From: Methanosphaera sp. SHI613
GTDB taxonomy: Archaea; Methanobacteriota; Methanobacteria; Methanobacteriales; Methanobacteriaceae
Length of the DNA: 13,657 nt
Assembly (NCBI GenBank): GCA_003266145.1
Contig: MVJJ01000052.1
Location: forward strand, 1 to 13,657
Reading direction: 5' to 3'
Shown here: positions 7,732 through 13,657 of the stretch, one piece after another
How positions within the stretch are numbered: position 1 is the stretch's first letter
Layout: the number at the start of each line of letters is the position of its first letter
Program-made: the position numbers and the translations under genes
The notes under the pieces: generated by a model
Databases searched by the model: none
What the model saw: the letters and a program-made list of their open reading frames with translations, nothing else
What the model was told of the DNA's origin: nothing

Positions 7732-7864
7732 GATAGTTTTGACAAAAAATAGAAAAAATGGACTAAATGGACCCTTAAAAAAAAGGAAATTTGAGAAGTA
7801 TATGAGAAATCATGAAAGTATTTTGAAAAAGAATAAGATAAAAAACGGACAAAAGATGTACTAT

Positions 7865-8383
7865 TTAACCCCATTTTTCAAGCTTTTTAATTATTTGCTT
7901 AAGTTTTTCTATAATCACAAGACAGTTTTCTTCATTGTTTTTGATTATATTGATTTTATCCTCGTAGAGTACTACCAATGGTAGACATTCCTCAAAGAAG
8001 TCACTGTCCAGATACTGTGACCTATAGAATTTAAGCGTTCTTTTGGTATCGTTTAGTTTACGTTTGTTGCTTTGGATGTATTTTTCAAGTACCTGTATTT
8101 CATCTAATGCATCATGCTTTATCTGTACGTAGTTTCTGTAGACCTCATTTATATTGCTTCTGAAATAATCGGGTAATTCATCGATTTCCATGTGGAAGTC
8201 CTTGCTGCTTTCTTCAAAGAACTTGCAAAGATCATTGTAGAAATTTGAATAACCATCTATAGCATCTATCAGTTCTTTTTGTTCTACACGTAATGATTCC
8301 AATTCCTTATTTTCTGTTTTTATACGTTTCTGCACTTCTTTTTGAGCCTGAGATAGGAATTCTTTTTCTGCATCAGATGTCAT
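7865..8383 (-). CDS. Coiled-coil protein of unknown function
   Basis: The protein has 172 residues and is almost entirely charged helical sequence. One heptad-rich segment spans about residues 5-45, a middle part has aromatic residues (YSNFYNDLCKFFEESS, DFHMEIDELPDYF), a second helix lies near 85-120, and the C-terminal IIEKLKQIIKKLEKWG closes the chain. There is no signal peptide, membrane span, enzyme motif or cysteine cluster. It is probably a soluble cytoplasmic protein that self-associates or acts as an adaptor. The ATG at 8383 follows GTGATTAAAT, in register with the ribosome-site spacing of its neighbours. The frame is free of stops with amino-acid use typical of a real gene. Its promoter is framed by an unusual inverted repeat (8410-8464). 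The family was not recognised. Confidence 0.65.
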   Translation of the reverse strand: MTSDAEKEFLSQAQKEVQKRIKTENKELESLRVEQKELIDAIDGYSNFYNDLCKFFEESSKDFHMEIDELPDYFRSNINEVYRNYVQIKHDALDEIQVLEKYIQSNKRKLNDTKRTLKFYRSQYLDSDFFEECLPLVVLYEDKINIIKNNEENCLVIIEKLKQIIKKLEKWG

Positions 8384-8409
8384 ATTTAATCACGATATTG
8401 AATTATTAT

Positions 8410-8464
8410 ATTTAATCCTTTATCACAAATAGTATAAATTATTTTATAGATAAGAGGATTAAAT
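8410..8464 (-). promoter_or_regulatory. Inverted repeat framing the TATA box of the coiled-coil gene
   Basis: TTTAATCCTTTATC (8411-8424) and GATAAGAGGATTAAA (8449-8463) are inverted copies that differ by a single-base bulge. The 24-base spacer contains AATTTATACT on the reverse strand (8440-8431), the likely TATA box, which predicts a transcript start near 8407. The half-sites would lie just upstream of the TATA box and between it and the start, a placement expected of an operator. The same sequence could form a hairpin in read-through RNA from tRNA-Ser. Confidence 0.45.
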
Positions 8465-8496
8465 TATTTAAGTGAAAATTAGTTAAAAGTAAAAAG

Positions 8497-8580
8497 CGCC
8501 GAGACCGGGATTCGAACCCGGGTGGAGATCTCTCCAGTGGCTTAGCAGGCCACCGCCGTACCAGGCTGGGCCATCTCGAC
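8497..8580 (-). tRNA. tRNA-Ser(GCU)
   Basis: The reverse strand folds into a class II tRNA of 84 bases. The acceptor stem is GTCGAGA paired with TCTCGGC (one G-T pair). The D arm is GCCCAGCCTGGTACGGC. The anticodon stem GTGGC/GCCAC holds loop CTGCTAA with anticodon GCT, reading AGC and AGU serine codons. The long variable arm GGAGAGATCTCC is typical of serine. The T arm is CCCGGGTTCGAATCCCGG and the discriminator is G. No CCA is encoded (GCTTTTT follows), so the tail must be added by CCA-adding enzyme. There is no intron. The T-run after the gene is a plausible terminator. It lies about 70 bases downstream of the SRP RNA on the same strand. Confidence 0.97.
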
Positions 8581-8608
8581 AATTGTTAAAATAAGTTTTA
8601 TTCAAGTC

Positions 8609-8624
8609 TATATAATAATATATA
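8609..8624 (-). promoter_or_regulatory. Possible separate TATA box for tRNA-Ser
   Basis: TATATATTATTATATA on the reverse strand is centred about 36 bases before the tRNA 5' end. This would allow a short 5' leader removed by RNase P. It suggests the tRNA can be made independently of SRP RNA, although no strong terminator separates the two and co-transcription remains possible. Confidence 0.4.
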
Positions 8625-8649
8625 CTTTATTACATTTAAATATTTCTAT

Positions 8650-8964
<315 letters not shown>

Positions 8965-8984
8965 TATAATTTATAGTTTTTATC

Positions 8985-8993
8985 ATTATTAAA
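8985..8993 (-). promoter_or_regulatory. Probable TATA box of SRP RNA
   Basis: TTTAATAAT on the reverse strand is centred about 27 bases before the expected 5' end near 8962. Another AT-rich candidate, CTATAAATT (8976-8968), is too close to that 5' end unless transcription starts inside the mature RNA. Confidence 0.35.
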
Positions 8994-9073
8994 TGTTTTG
9001 ATAATAATCACATTTTTCAAAATTACTTAAAATACACAGTTTCAAATATCAAGAATAAATGAAGCACAGATAG

Positions 9074-9128
9074 ACATATAACGACATATTCACATAATAA
9101 TTATACACATATACTTTAACATATAACC
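9074..9128 (+). repeat. ACATAT repeat cluster in the divergent spacer
   Basis: ACATAT occurs four times (9074, 9084, 9107 and 9119). The first and last are extended to identical ACATATAAC copies 45 bases apart. The cluster lies 25 bases or more upstream of the TATA box of the 9202 gene and could be regulator binding sites. The sequence is low in complexity, so chance is not excluded. Confidence 0.3.
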
Positions 9129-9150
9129 GAAAAATAGAACCTTATTTTAA

Positions 9151-9159
9151 TTATAAAAA
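9151..9159 (+). promoter_or_regulatory. TATA box of the 9202-11653 operon
   Basis: TTATAAAAA is centred 27 bases before position 9182, giving a leader of about 20 bases with GGAG at 9188-9191. A second AT-rich motif (AAATATATATT, about 9164-9174) is less well placed. Confidence 0.5.
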
Positions 9160-9201
9160 ACATAAATATATATTGTTTTAAGATTATGGAGTAATGTTTA
9201 T

Positions 9202-9699
9202 ATGAATAAAAAGGCAGCCATTATGCTTATAATATTACTACTGTTAGTAATTGCAGGTTTAATTTATATAACCAACGTGTATAAAATTGACTCGGAGATT
9301 CCCACCATCAATTCAAACTTAAACAAGGGGAATGAACAGTACAATCAAGCGGTATTATCATTGAACAACAGACAATATCTTGATGCTCAGAAAAAATTCA
9401 ATGAAAGCCTGAAATACTACTCAATTGCTGGTGATAAGACCGCAACAGCACTTCAGATAGCCGAAAACAAGGAAGATGAAGTACTGGTTGAATACCTTAA
9501 TGCGACACTTACTGAAATCAATATTAAGATTAATGCAGTAAATGAAATAAACGAGGGAATAAACGTTAGAGATAACAGTTCATCATCAGCATACACACAT
9601 TACACGAATTCAAACAAACTCCTGCAAAACATAACACAATATTCAGATAAACGTAGCCAATTAGAACAACAACACCCTGAAAAATTCATATCAGGATAA
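9202..9699 (+). CDS. Small membrane-anchored helical protein, TPR-like, unknown function
   Basis: The protein has 165 residues. It begins MNKK and has one transmembrane helix at about residues 5-26 (AAIMLIILLLLVIAGLIYI) with no obvious cleavage site, so it is probably an N-terminally anchored protein with its bulk outside the membrane. Residues about 42-78 (NKGNEQYNQAVLSLNNRQYL and the following DAQKKFNESL) resemble a tetratricopeptide-type helical hairpin. The rest is helical and rich in Asn, Glu and Lys. No catalytic motif or cysteine is present. The ATG follows GGAG with a 10-base gap. The stop codon lies 40 bases before the RecJ-like gene on the same strand, and no T-run terminator intervenes, so the two are probably co-transcribed; a functional link is not evident. 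The family was not recognised. Confidence 0.7.
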   Translation: MNKKAAIMLIILLLLVIAGLIYITNVYKIDSEIPTINSNLNKGNEQYNQAVLSLNNRQYLDAQKKFNESLKYYSIAGDKTATALQIAENKEDEVLVEYLNATLTEINIKINAVNEINEGINVRDNSSSSAYTHYTNSNKLLQNITQYSDKRSQLEQQHPEKFISG

Positions 9700-9719
9700 G
9701 ATAAATAACAGATTTATCT
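9699..9719 (+). repeat. Hairpin between two operon genes
   Basis: AGATAAAT, loop AACAG, ATTTATCT form a perfect 8-bp stem that starts on the last base of the upstream stop codon. It is followed by AAAAA rather than T residues, so it is not a terminator on this strand. It could be a processing or mRNA-stability element, or an operator. Confidence 0.5.
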
Positions 9720-9739
9720 AAAAAATAGGAGATTCATAT

Positions 9740-11653
9740 ATGGAAAATGATAAAAATACATATCACAGGCCAAACAATACAAAGCCTATAGTATATGTAT
9801 TAAATCCTTCATGTCAAATAGAAGACCTTGAAATAGGCAGTAGCTATGAAGGAGTTATTACCAGAGTAGAAAAATATGGATTCTTTGTCAGCTTAAGCAA
9901 AAGTGTATATGGACTACTCAGAACAAGAAATCCTAAAGAAAAAGTAGGAGATAAAATCGTTGTAAGAGTAGCTGAAATCAAGCCACACAAGGGTAAGATG
10001 GATGTAGACCTAACATACTCAAAGACAAGATACGGTAATAACTATGAAGTAGTAAAAGTAAAACGCAACGTCAAAAGAACACATATCGCAGACCTATCAG
10101 AAAAGAACATAGGACGTAATGTTGCCATTCAAGGTGAAATAATACAGATTCAACAAACCAGCGGTCCTACAATATTTACCATACGTGACGAAAGTGACGT
10201 TACATGGGTAGCAGCCTTCAACGAGCCTGGAGTAAGAATGTATCCGGAGTTGGAAGTGGATGACCTTGTAGAAGTACTGGGAGAAGTATCCCTGCACAGC
10301 GGTAAGATACAGATCGAATCAGAATTAATTGAAAAACTTGACAGCGAAGAAGAAGCAAAACTAAGAAACGAAATAGAAGAGGCCATAGATAAAAAGGCTC
10401 AACCTGAACATGTTGAATTCCTAGTTGAAAGTGAAATTCTTGACAGACTCAGACCTAAAATGGAGCTTGCAGCAAAGACAATCAGAAGAGCAATATTTGA
10501 CGGTCGTTCAATTCTTGTCAGACATCACTGGGATGCAGATGGAATATGTGCAGGACTAGCAGTAGAACATGCTGTACTACCATTACTTAGAGAAGAAAGC
10601 AACGATGCAGACGCTGAATGGCACTTCTTTAAAAGATCTCCAAGTAAAGCACCATTCTATGAATTGGAAGATGTCGTAAAAGACTTATCATTCGCACTTG
10701 AAGATCAGGAAAGACACGGCCAAAAACTACCACTTCTTGTACTGTTGGATAACGGTTCAACCGAAGAGGATGCAGCAGCACTAAGCCACTCAAAAGTATT
10801 CGGTATCGAATCAATCGTTGTAGACCACCACTACCCAGGTGAGGTAGAAGATGGAAAAGCATTGATTGATGAATACGTCGATGTACATGTAAACCCATAC
10901 CTAGTTGATGGAGACAGCCAATTAACAGCCGGAGCACTTGCAGTGGAACTGGCAATAATGATTAACCCGGATGTCCGTGAAAAAATCAAACACATGCCAG
11001 CCATAGCAGCAATTGGCGATCATGCAGAATGTCATGAAGTAGATCAATACCTTGAAATTGCAGCTAAGGAAGGCTATGACCGTGATGACCTTGATAAGGT
11101 AGCAACATGTGTAGACTTCGAGTCATACTTCCTAAGATTCATGAACGGAAGAGGAATAATGAACGTACTGTTCGGACTTGAAGATAAGGAACGTCAAGAC
11201 AACCTATTGGATGTACTGATGAAGGAATCCGATAAAAGGGTTGAAACACAACTTAAAGCTGCAATGCCAAACGTTGAAACAATACACTTCGATAACGGTA
11301 TTCAGTTAAACCGTCTGGATGTTGAAAAATACGCACATAAATTCACATACCCAGCACCTGGTAAAACAACAGGTTACGTACATGATAAGATTGTACAGGA
11401 AAAAGGTGAAGACCAGCCAATAATGACACTGGCAAACGGACCTGACTTTGCAGTAATAAGGGCAACTGAAGTCATCAAAAACGACTTCGAGTTTAACCTA
11501 AACAATGTAATAACAAAGATTCAGGAAGAAATACCACAAGCCGGTGCAGACGGTGGAGGTCATGAAGTTGCAGGATCACTCAAATTCGTAGAAGGATTAC
11601 AGGAAGAAGTTCTTGCAATGTTTATAGACGAGGTTAAAAATCTTAAAAGATAA
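9740..11653 (+). CDS. Archaeal RecJ-like DHH phosphoesterase with S1 and OB domains
   Basis: The protein has 637 residues. Residues about 30-95 are an S1-type RNA/ssDNA-binding domain (EGVITRVEKYGFFVSLSKSV). Residues about 123-200 are an OB-fold (GRNVAIQGEIIQIQQTSGP). From about 250 comes the DHH catalytic domain: motif I at RHHWDADGICAG (261-272, with H263, D265 and D267 as metal ligands), LLDNGS (335-340), the signature DHH at 362-364, and AIGDHAE (424-430). The C-terminal DHHA1 domain ends in GGGHEVAGS (605-613). All key residues are present, so the protein should be an active, Mn-dependent 5'-3' single-strand nuclease or related phosphodiesterase. Archaeal RecJ homologues bind the GINS replication complex and act in repair; some act on RNA, and the S1 domain keeps that possible. 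GGAG at 9728-9731 with an 8-base gap fixes the start. It is the second gene of the operon. Confidence 0.88.
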   Translation: MENDKNTYHRPNNTKPIVYVLNPSCQIEDLEIGSSYEGVITRVEKYGFFVSLSKSVYGLLRTRNPKEKVGDKIVVRVAEIKPHKGKMDVDLTYSKTRYGNNYEVVKVKRNVKRTHIADLSEKNIGRNVAIQGEIIQIQQTSGPTIFTIRDESDVTWVAAFNEPGVRMYPELEVDDLVEVLGEVSLHSGKIQIESELIEKLDSEEEAKLRNEIEEAIDKKAQPEHVEFLVESEILDRLRPKMELAAKTIRRAIFDGRSILVRHHWDADGICAGLAVEHAVLPLLREESNDADAEWHFFKRSPSKAPFYELEDVVKDLSFALEDQERHGQKLPLLVLLDNGSTEEDAAALSHSKVFGIESIVVDHHYPGEVEDGKALIDEYVDVHVNPYLVDGDSQLTAGALAVELAIMINPDVREKIKHMPAIAAIGDHAECHEVDQYLEIAAKEGYDRDDLDKVATCVDFESYFLRFMNGRGIMNVLFGLEDKERQDNLLDVLMKESDKRVETQLKAAMPNVETIHFDNGIQLNRLDVEKYAHKFTYPAPGKTTGYVHDKIVQEKGEDQPIMTLANGPDFAVIRATEVIKNDFEFNLNNVITKIQEEIPQAGADGGGHEVAGSLKFVEGLQEEVLAMFIDEVKNLKR

Positions 11654-11774
11654 TTTTTAATCTTTAATCAAATTTCTCTTTTTTTATGGAGAAGTTGATA
11701 ACTAAACCCTTTTTTTATTTCTCAAACATTTTAAACCCCACCAATTCAAGTACTATTTTTTGATTAAAAATTAT
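11650..11774. repeat. Long-spaced 13-bp inverted repeat enclosing a convergent terminator region
   Basis: ATAATTTTTAATC (11650-11662) and GATTAAAAATTAT (11762-11774) are exact inverted copies. As a result, each of the two convergent genes has the same TAATTTTTAATC motif at or shortly after its stop codon. Between them are two T-runs on the forward strand, 11679-11685 and 11710-11716, which should terminate the RecJ-like transcript. The TTTTT of the right arm would serve hsdS. Confidence 0.5.
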
Positions 11775-11785
11775 AAGATTGAAAT

Positions 11786-13054
11786 TCATTCGGGACTTGA
11801 TACAAGACTATTAAAGACCATTTGCTTATAATTTCTTGTTAATTCACGCTTTCTTTTAAGTAAGTCCAATTTTTTATCTACCATGGATAACATTTTAACG
11901 ATTCGTTTCTGGGAGGCCATATCTGTTACTGGAATTTTTATACTTGAAAACTCACTTTTATTCAGTAGCAGTGTAACCGATTGACTGGCATGAGAATTCA
12001 ATAGCCGGTTATATCTTTGTAAGGTATAATATAGGTATTCACTATCATAGCCATCATATGGTGTTATGACATTTATCTGCTGATTACAAGTTGCTAATGA
12101 CCTGTTTATAGCGATTTTACCAATAATTCCAATACATGATACAAAAACACTACCCGGAGGCATCACTTTCGATTTTTTTAATAAATCCCTATTAATCTTT
12201 CTTTTTGTATCAGTGACATACTTGTTTTTTCCAAGATCGTTAGCCGTAACCCATAACATCCCATCCTCATCAAACACTTCCTCTTTTCTGCCTTTAGGTG
12301 TACTTCCCGTGGTAATAACACCGATATCCTTCAGGGACTTATAACACCACATGCCTTTTTTATTATCATGAGTGATGGATGATTGTTTAGATTTATCCGG
12401 ATATAAAACACTGAAAAGATATCTTTTATATGACTGTAACAAATTAGAGGTTATTCCTATAAAATCGATTTTTTTATCAAAGGCTTCAAGTACTTGTATG
12501 ATTCTTTCTTGCTCGGATAATAATGGGAGTGGAAATTCAAAATTCTCAAAATCATTGACCAATATATGATCTATCCCACTTTTAGTTGCATGATTATTTA
12601 AAAACCTATTGAAATAATCGGATTGCAATATTTGATAGAAGTAATCTGGGTGGATTTCTTTGTCGAGTCTGATTAACATCATAGTTGCATTGATAGTGGC
12701 TTTTTCATTAAGATTTTTAATTATTGAAGGGTTTCCCAGAGTTCCATCCTTGGAAAATATTATATCGTTTTCCATGAGCGCTATTTCAGGTGATTCATTA
12801 TATCTTTCCATTGAAATATGGTCACAGTTATCCCATTGTATTTTTCCATCTTTGATGTGCTTTCCAGAAATTAAATAAGGTCCTTCCTCGGTATATTCAC
12901 TTTGTTTAAGATTTTTCCAACCAATCCTAACTTTTATAGTTCCATGATTTTTTAGTTTAACAATTCTCCAAGAGCCTATTTCATCATCAGTTAAATGATT
13001 TGATACAGAGTTAATATTATTGTTAGCATTAGCTGTAATTCTTGTTTGAGACAT
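11786..13054 (-). CDS. hsdS: Type I restriction-modification specificity subunit HsdS
   Basis: The protein has 422 residues, a normal full length. HsdS supplies DNA sequence recognition to an HsdM methylase and an HsdR nuclease. There are two target-recognition domains, residues about 27-175 (IGSWRIVKLKNHG, YLISGKHIKDG, FSKDGTLGNPSII, FEFPLPLLSEQERI) and 235-375 (GVITTGSTPKGR, MLWVTANDLGK, GSVFVSCIGIIGKIAI, SIKIPV). Each is followed by a helical spacer (178-220 and 378-418) with the shared pattern Q-[EK]-R-I-hydrophobic ... DKK-[IL]-D. Both halves are intact. There is no methylase or nuclease gene on either side in this window, so the partners must be elsewhere or absent. The gene has no visible Shine-Dalgarno site and a TATA box close to the ATG, so initiation may be nearly leaderless. 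It is AT-richer than the RecJ-like gene, consistent with transfer. Confidence 0.92.
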   Translation of the reverse strand: MSQTRITANANNNINSVSNHLTDDEIGSWRIVKLKNHGTIKVRIGWKNLKQSEYTEEGPYLISGKHIKDGKIQWDNCDHISMERYNESPEIALMENDIIFSKDGTLGNPSIIKNLNEKATINATMMLIRLDKEIHPDYFYQILQSDYFNRFLNNHATKSGIDHILVNDFENFEFPLPLLSEQERIIQVLEAFDKKIDFIGITSNLLQSYKRYLFSVLYPDKSKQSSITHDNKKGMWCYKSLKDIGVITTGSTPKGRKEEVFDEDGMLWVTANDLGKNKYVTDTKRKINRDLLKKSKVMPPGSVFVSCIGIIGKIAINRSLATCNQQINVITPYDGYDSEYLYYTLQRYNRLLNSHASQSVTLLLNKSEFSSIKIPVTDMASQKRIVKMLSMVDKKLDLLKRKRELTRNYKQMVFNSLVSSPE

Positions 13055-13085
13055 ACAAATATTTTTATAATAATTTAATAATAAA

Positions 13086-13093
13086 TTTTTATA
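13086..13093 (-). promoter_or_regulatory. TATA box of hsdS
   Basis: TATAAAAA on the reverse strand lies about 35 bases before the ATG at 13054, predicting transcription to begin only about 5-10 bases before it. The 270-base spacer 13055-13324 otherwise holds only AT-rich sequence and the nth terminator; no gene or RNA could be supported in it. Confidence 0.45.
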
Positions 13094-13270
13094 TCCTCAT
13101 TTTGAAAAAGTATTTATTTTGTCAATAATTTAAATATTCGTTCAGTTTTTCAGCATAAAAAAGATATGTTTTACTGATACCATATGATTTAAGAAGAATT
13201 AGTATACAATGATTTAACAGGTAATTTAAAAGGTATATATCTTTATAGGAAAAACATGCAAAAATCATAC

Positions 13271-13285
13271 AAAAAAAGTTAAAAA
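13271..13285 (-). terminator. Oligo-T terminator of nth
   Basis: On the reverse strand, five T then seven T residues (TTTTTAACTTTTTTT) lie about 40-55 bases after the nth stop codon. This separates nth from hsdS transcription. Confidence 0.5.
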
Positions 13286-13324
13286 GAATTGGAAAATCAA
13301 TGATACATCAATATGAGATTTTTT

Positions 13325-13657
13325 TTATTCCAATCCCTCAATATATGTTTGACACATATCTGTAAATGGACATTCCTCATGCTGTGGATTGATTGGCTTG
13401 CATATATTCTGTCCAAACTGTACCATCAGGTCATTTAGTGGCAGCCATAATTCCTGCGGCAGGATTTCACGAAGCACGTCCTCTGTTTCTTCAGGTTCCT
13501 TAGTATGAACCAAGCCCAGCCTATTTGATATCCTGTGTACATGTACATCTACAGGTATGGCATCCTTCTGGAATCCGAAGACCAATACACAATTGGCAGT
13601 CTTACGTCCTACACCGGGAAGCTTTATCAATTCATCTATAGTATCCGGTACAATTCC
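13325..13657 (-). CDS. nth: Endonuclease III (DNA glycosylase/AP lyase), N-terminal part outside window
   Basis: The 110 C-terminal residues are visible; the frame stays open to the window edge, and the rest of the gene lies beyond position 13657. Endonuclease III removes oxidised pyrimidines and cuts the strand at the abasic site in base-excision repair. Visible signatures are the helix-hairpin-helix LPGVGRKTANCVL, whose Lys (in GRKTA) is the catalytic Schiff-base residue, and VDVHVHRISNRLG, which holds the catalytic Asp. The tail carries the iron-sulphur loop CKPINPQHEECPFTDMC. In the usual Cx6Cx2Cx5C layout the second ligand should be Cys, but here it is His, encoded CAT. The other three cysteines are at the expected spacing. 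The catalytic residues are intact, so activity is expected; the state of the cluster is uncertain. A short tail (QTYIEGLE) follows the last Cys. Confidence 0.93.
   Translation of the reverse strand, partial: GIVPDTIDELIKLPGVGRKTANCVLVFGFQKDAIPVDVHVHRISNRLGLVHTKEPEETEDVLREILPQELWLPLNDLMVQFGQNICKPINPQHEECPFTDMCQTYIEGLE

Noticed and set aside
7681..7740. Possible insertion-sequence end
   Set aside because: There is no transposase fragment, matching terminal repeat or target duplication nearby; only the local palindromes remain.
7739..7984. A forward open frame of 81 codons starting at TTG, overlapping the end of the coiled-coil gene
   Set aside because: There is no ribosome site at the start. 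The second half is simply the antisense of the better-supported reverse gene, and the first half is A-rich with Lys/Asn-heavy translation typical of chance.
10097..10955. Several reverse open frames inside the RecJ-like gene
   Set aside because: The forward frame carries all DHH motifs, and the reverse frames have no start signals or plausible products.
11786..13054. Phase-variable inversion within hsdS
   Set aside because: The two helical spacers resemble each other in protein sequence but not as DNA repeats, and no recombinase gene is nearby.
13055..13324. Possible small gene or RNA in the hsdS-nth spacer
   Set aside because: There is only AT-rich sequence with short interrupted frames. 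A TATA-like stretch near 13230 has no following ribosome site or frame.

Overview
The window looks like chromosome of a host-associated methanogenic archaeon of the order Methanobacteriales, most likely Methanosphaera or a close relative such as Methanobrevibacter. The reasons are the strongly AT-rich DNA, archaeal TATA boxes, oligo-T terminators, Shine-Dalgarno sites matching GGAGGTGATC, an archaeal-type SRP RNA next to tRNA-Ser, an archaeal S1/OB/DHH RecJ-like nuclease, and an adhesin-like beta-helix surface protein. The genus is inferred from gene content and style; no database search was possible.

Layout. At the left edge (49-1608, +) is a radical SAM protein of unknown substrate with a Cys-rich tail. 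It converges on a large reverse-strand gene (1652-3796) for an unusual asparagine-synthetase-like protein with no N-terminal glutaminase cysteine, a long coiled coil and an STSWKITKP tail typical of surface-glycan enzymes. Divergent from it is a secreted adhesin-like protein (about 4027-6294, +) with a right-handed beta-helix and Ig-like domains. These two form a surface-related, AT-richer patch. A class I aminotransferase (6499-7611, +) follows, then a convergent coiled-coil protein of unknown function (7865-8383, -).

The centre is an RNA locus on the reverse strand: the SRP 7S RNA (about 8964-8650) followed by tRNA-Ser(GCU) (8580-8497). Divergent from it is a likely two-gene operon: a small membrane-anchored protein (9202-9699) and the RecJ-like DHH phosphoesterase (9740-11653). 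The right side, all on the reverse strand, holds a complete two-domain type I restriction specificity subunit (hsdS, 11786-13054) with no hsdM or hsdR beside it, and the 3' part of an endonuclease III gene (nth), cut by the window edge.

The most interesting points are: (1) the adhesin gene, whose Shine-Dalgarno and TATA positions point to an ATT start codon; (2) endonuclease III with His in place of the second of its four iron-sulphur Cys ligands; (3) the Asn-synthetase-like/coiled-coil/STSW protein divergent from an adhesin; (4) an inverted repeat flanking the TATA box of the coiled-coil gene; (5) a mosaic adhesin gene with an abrupt composition change; (6) an orphan hsdS that looks almost leaderless. 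No CRISPR array, transposase or complete defence operon is visible. No intergenic stretch exceeds 300 bases once the RNA genes are counted.
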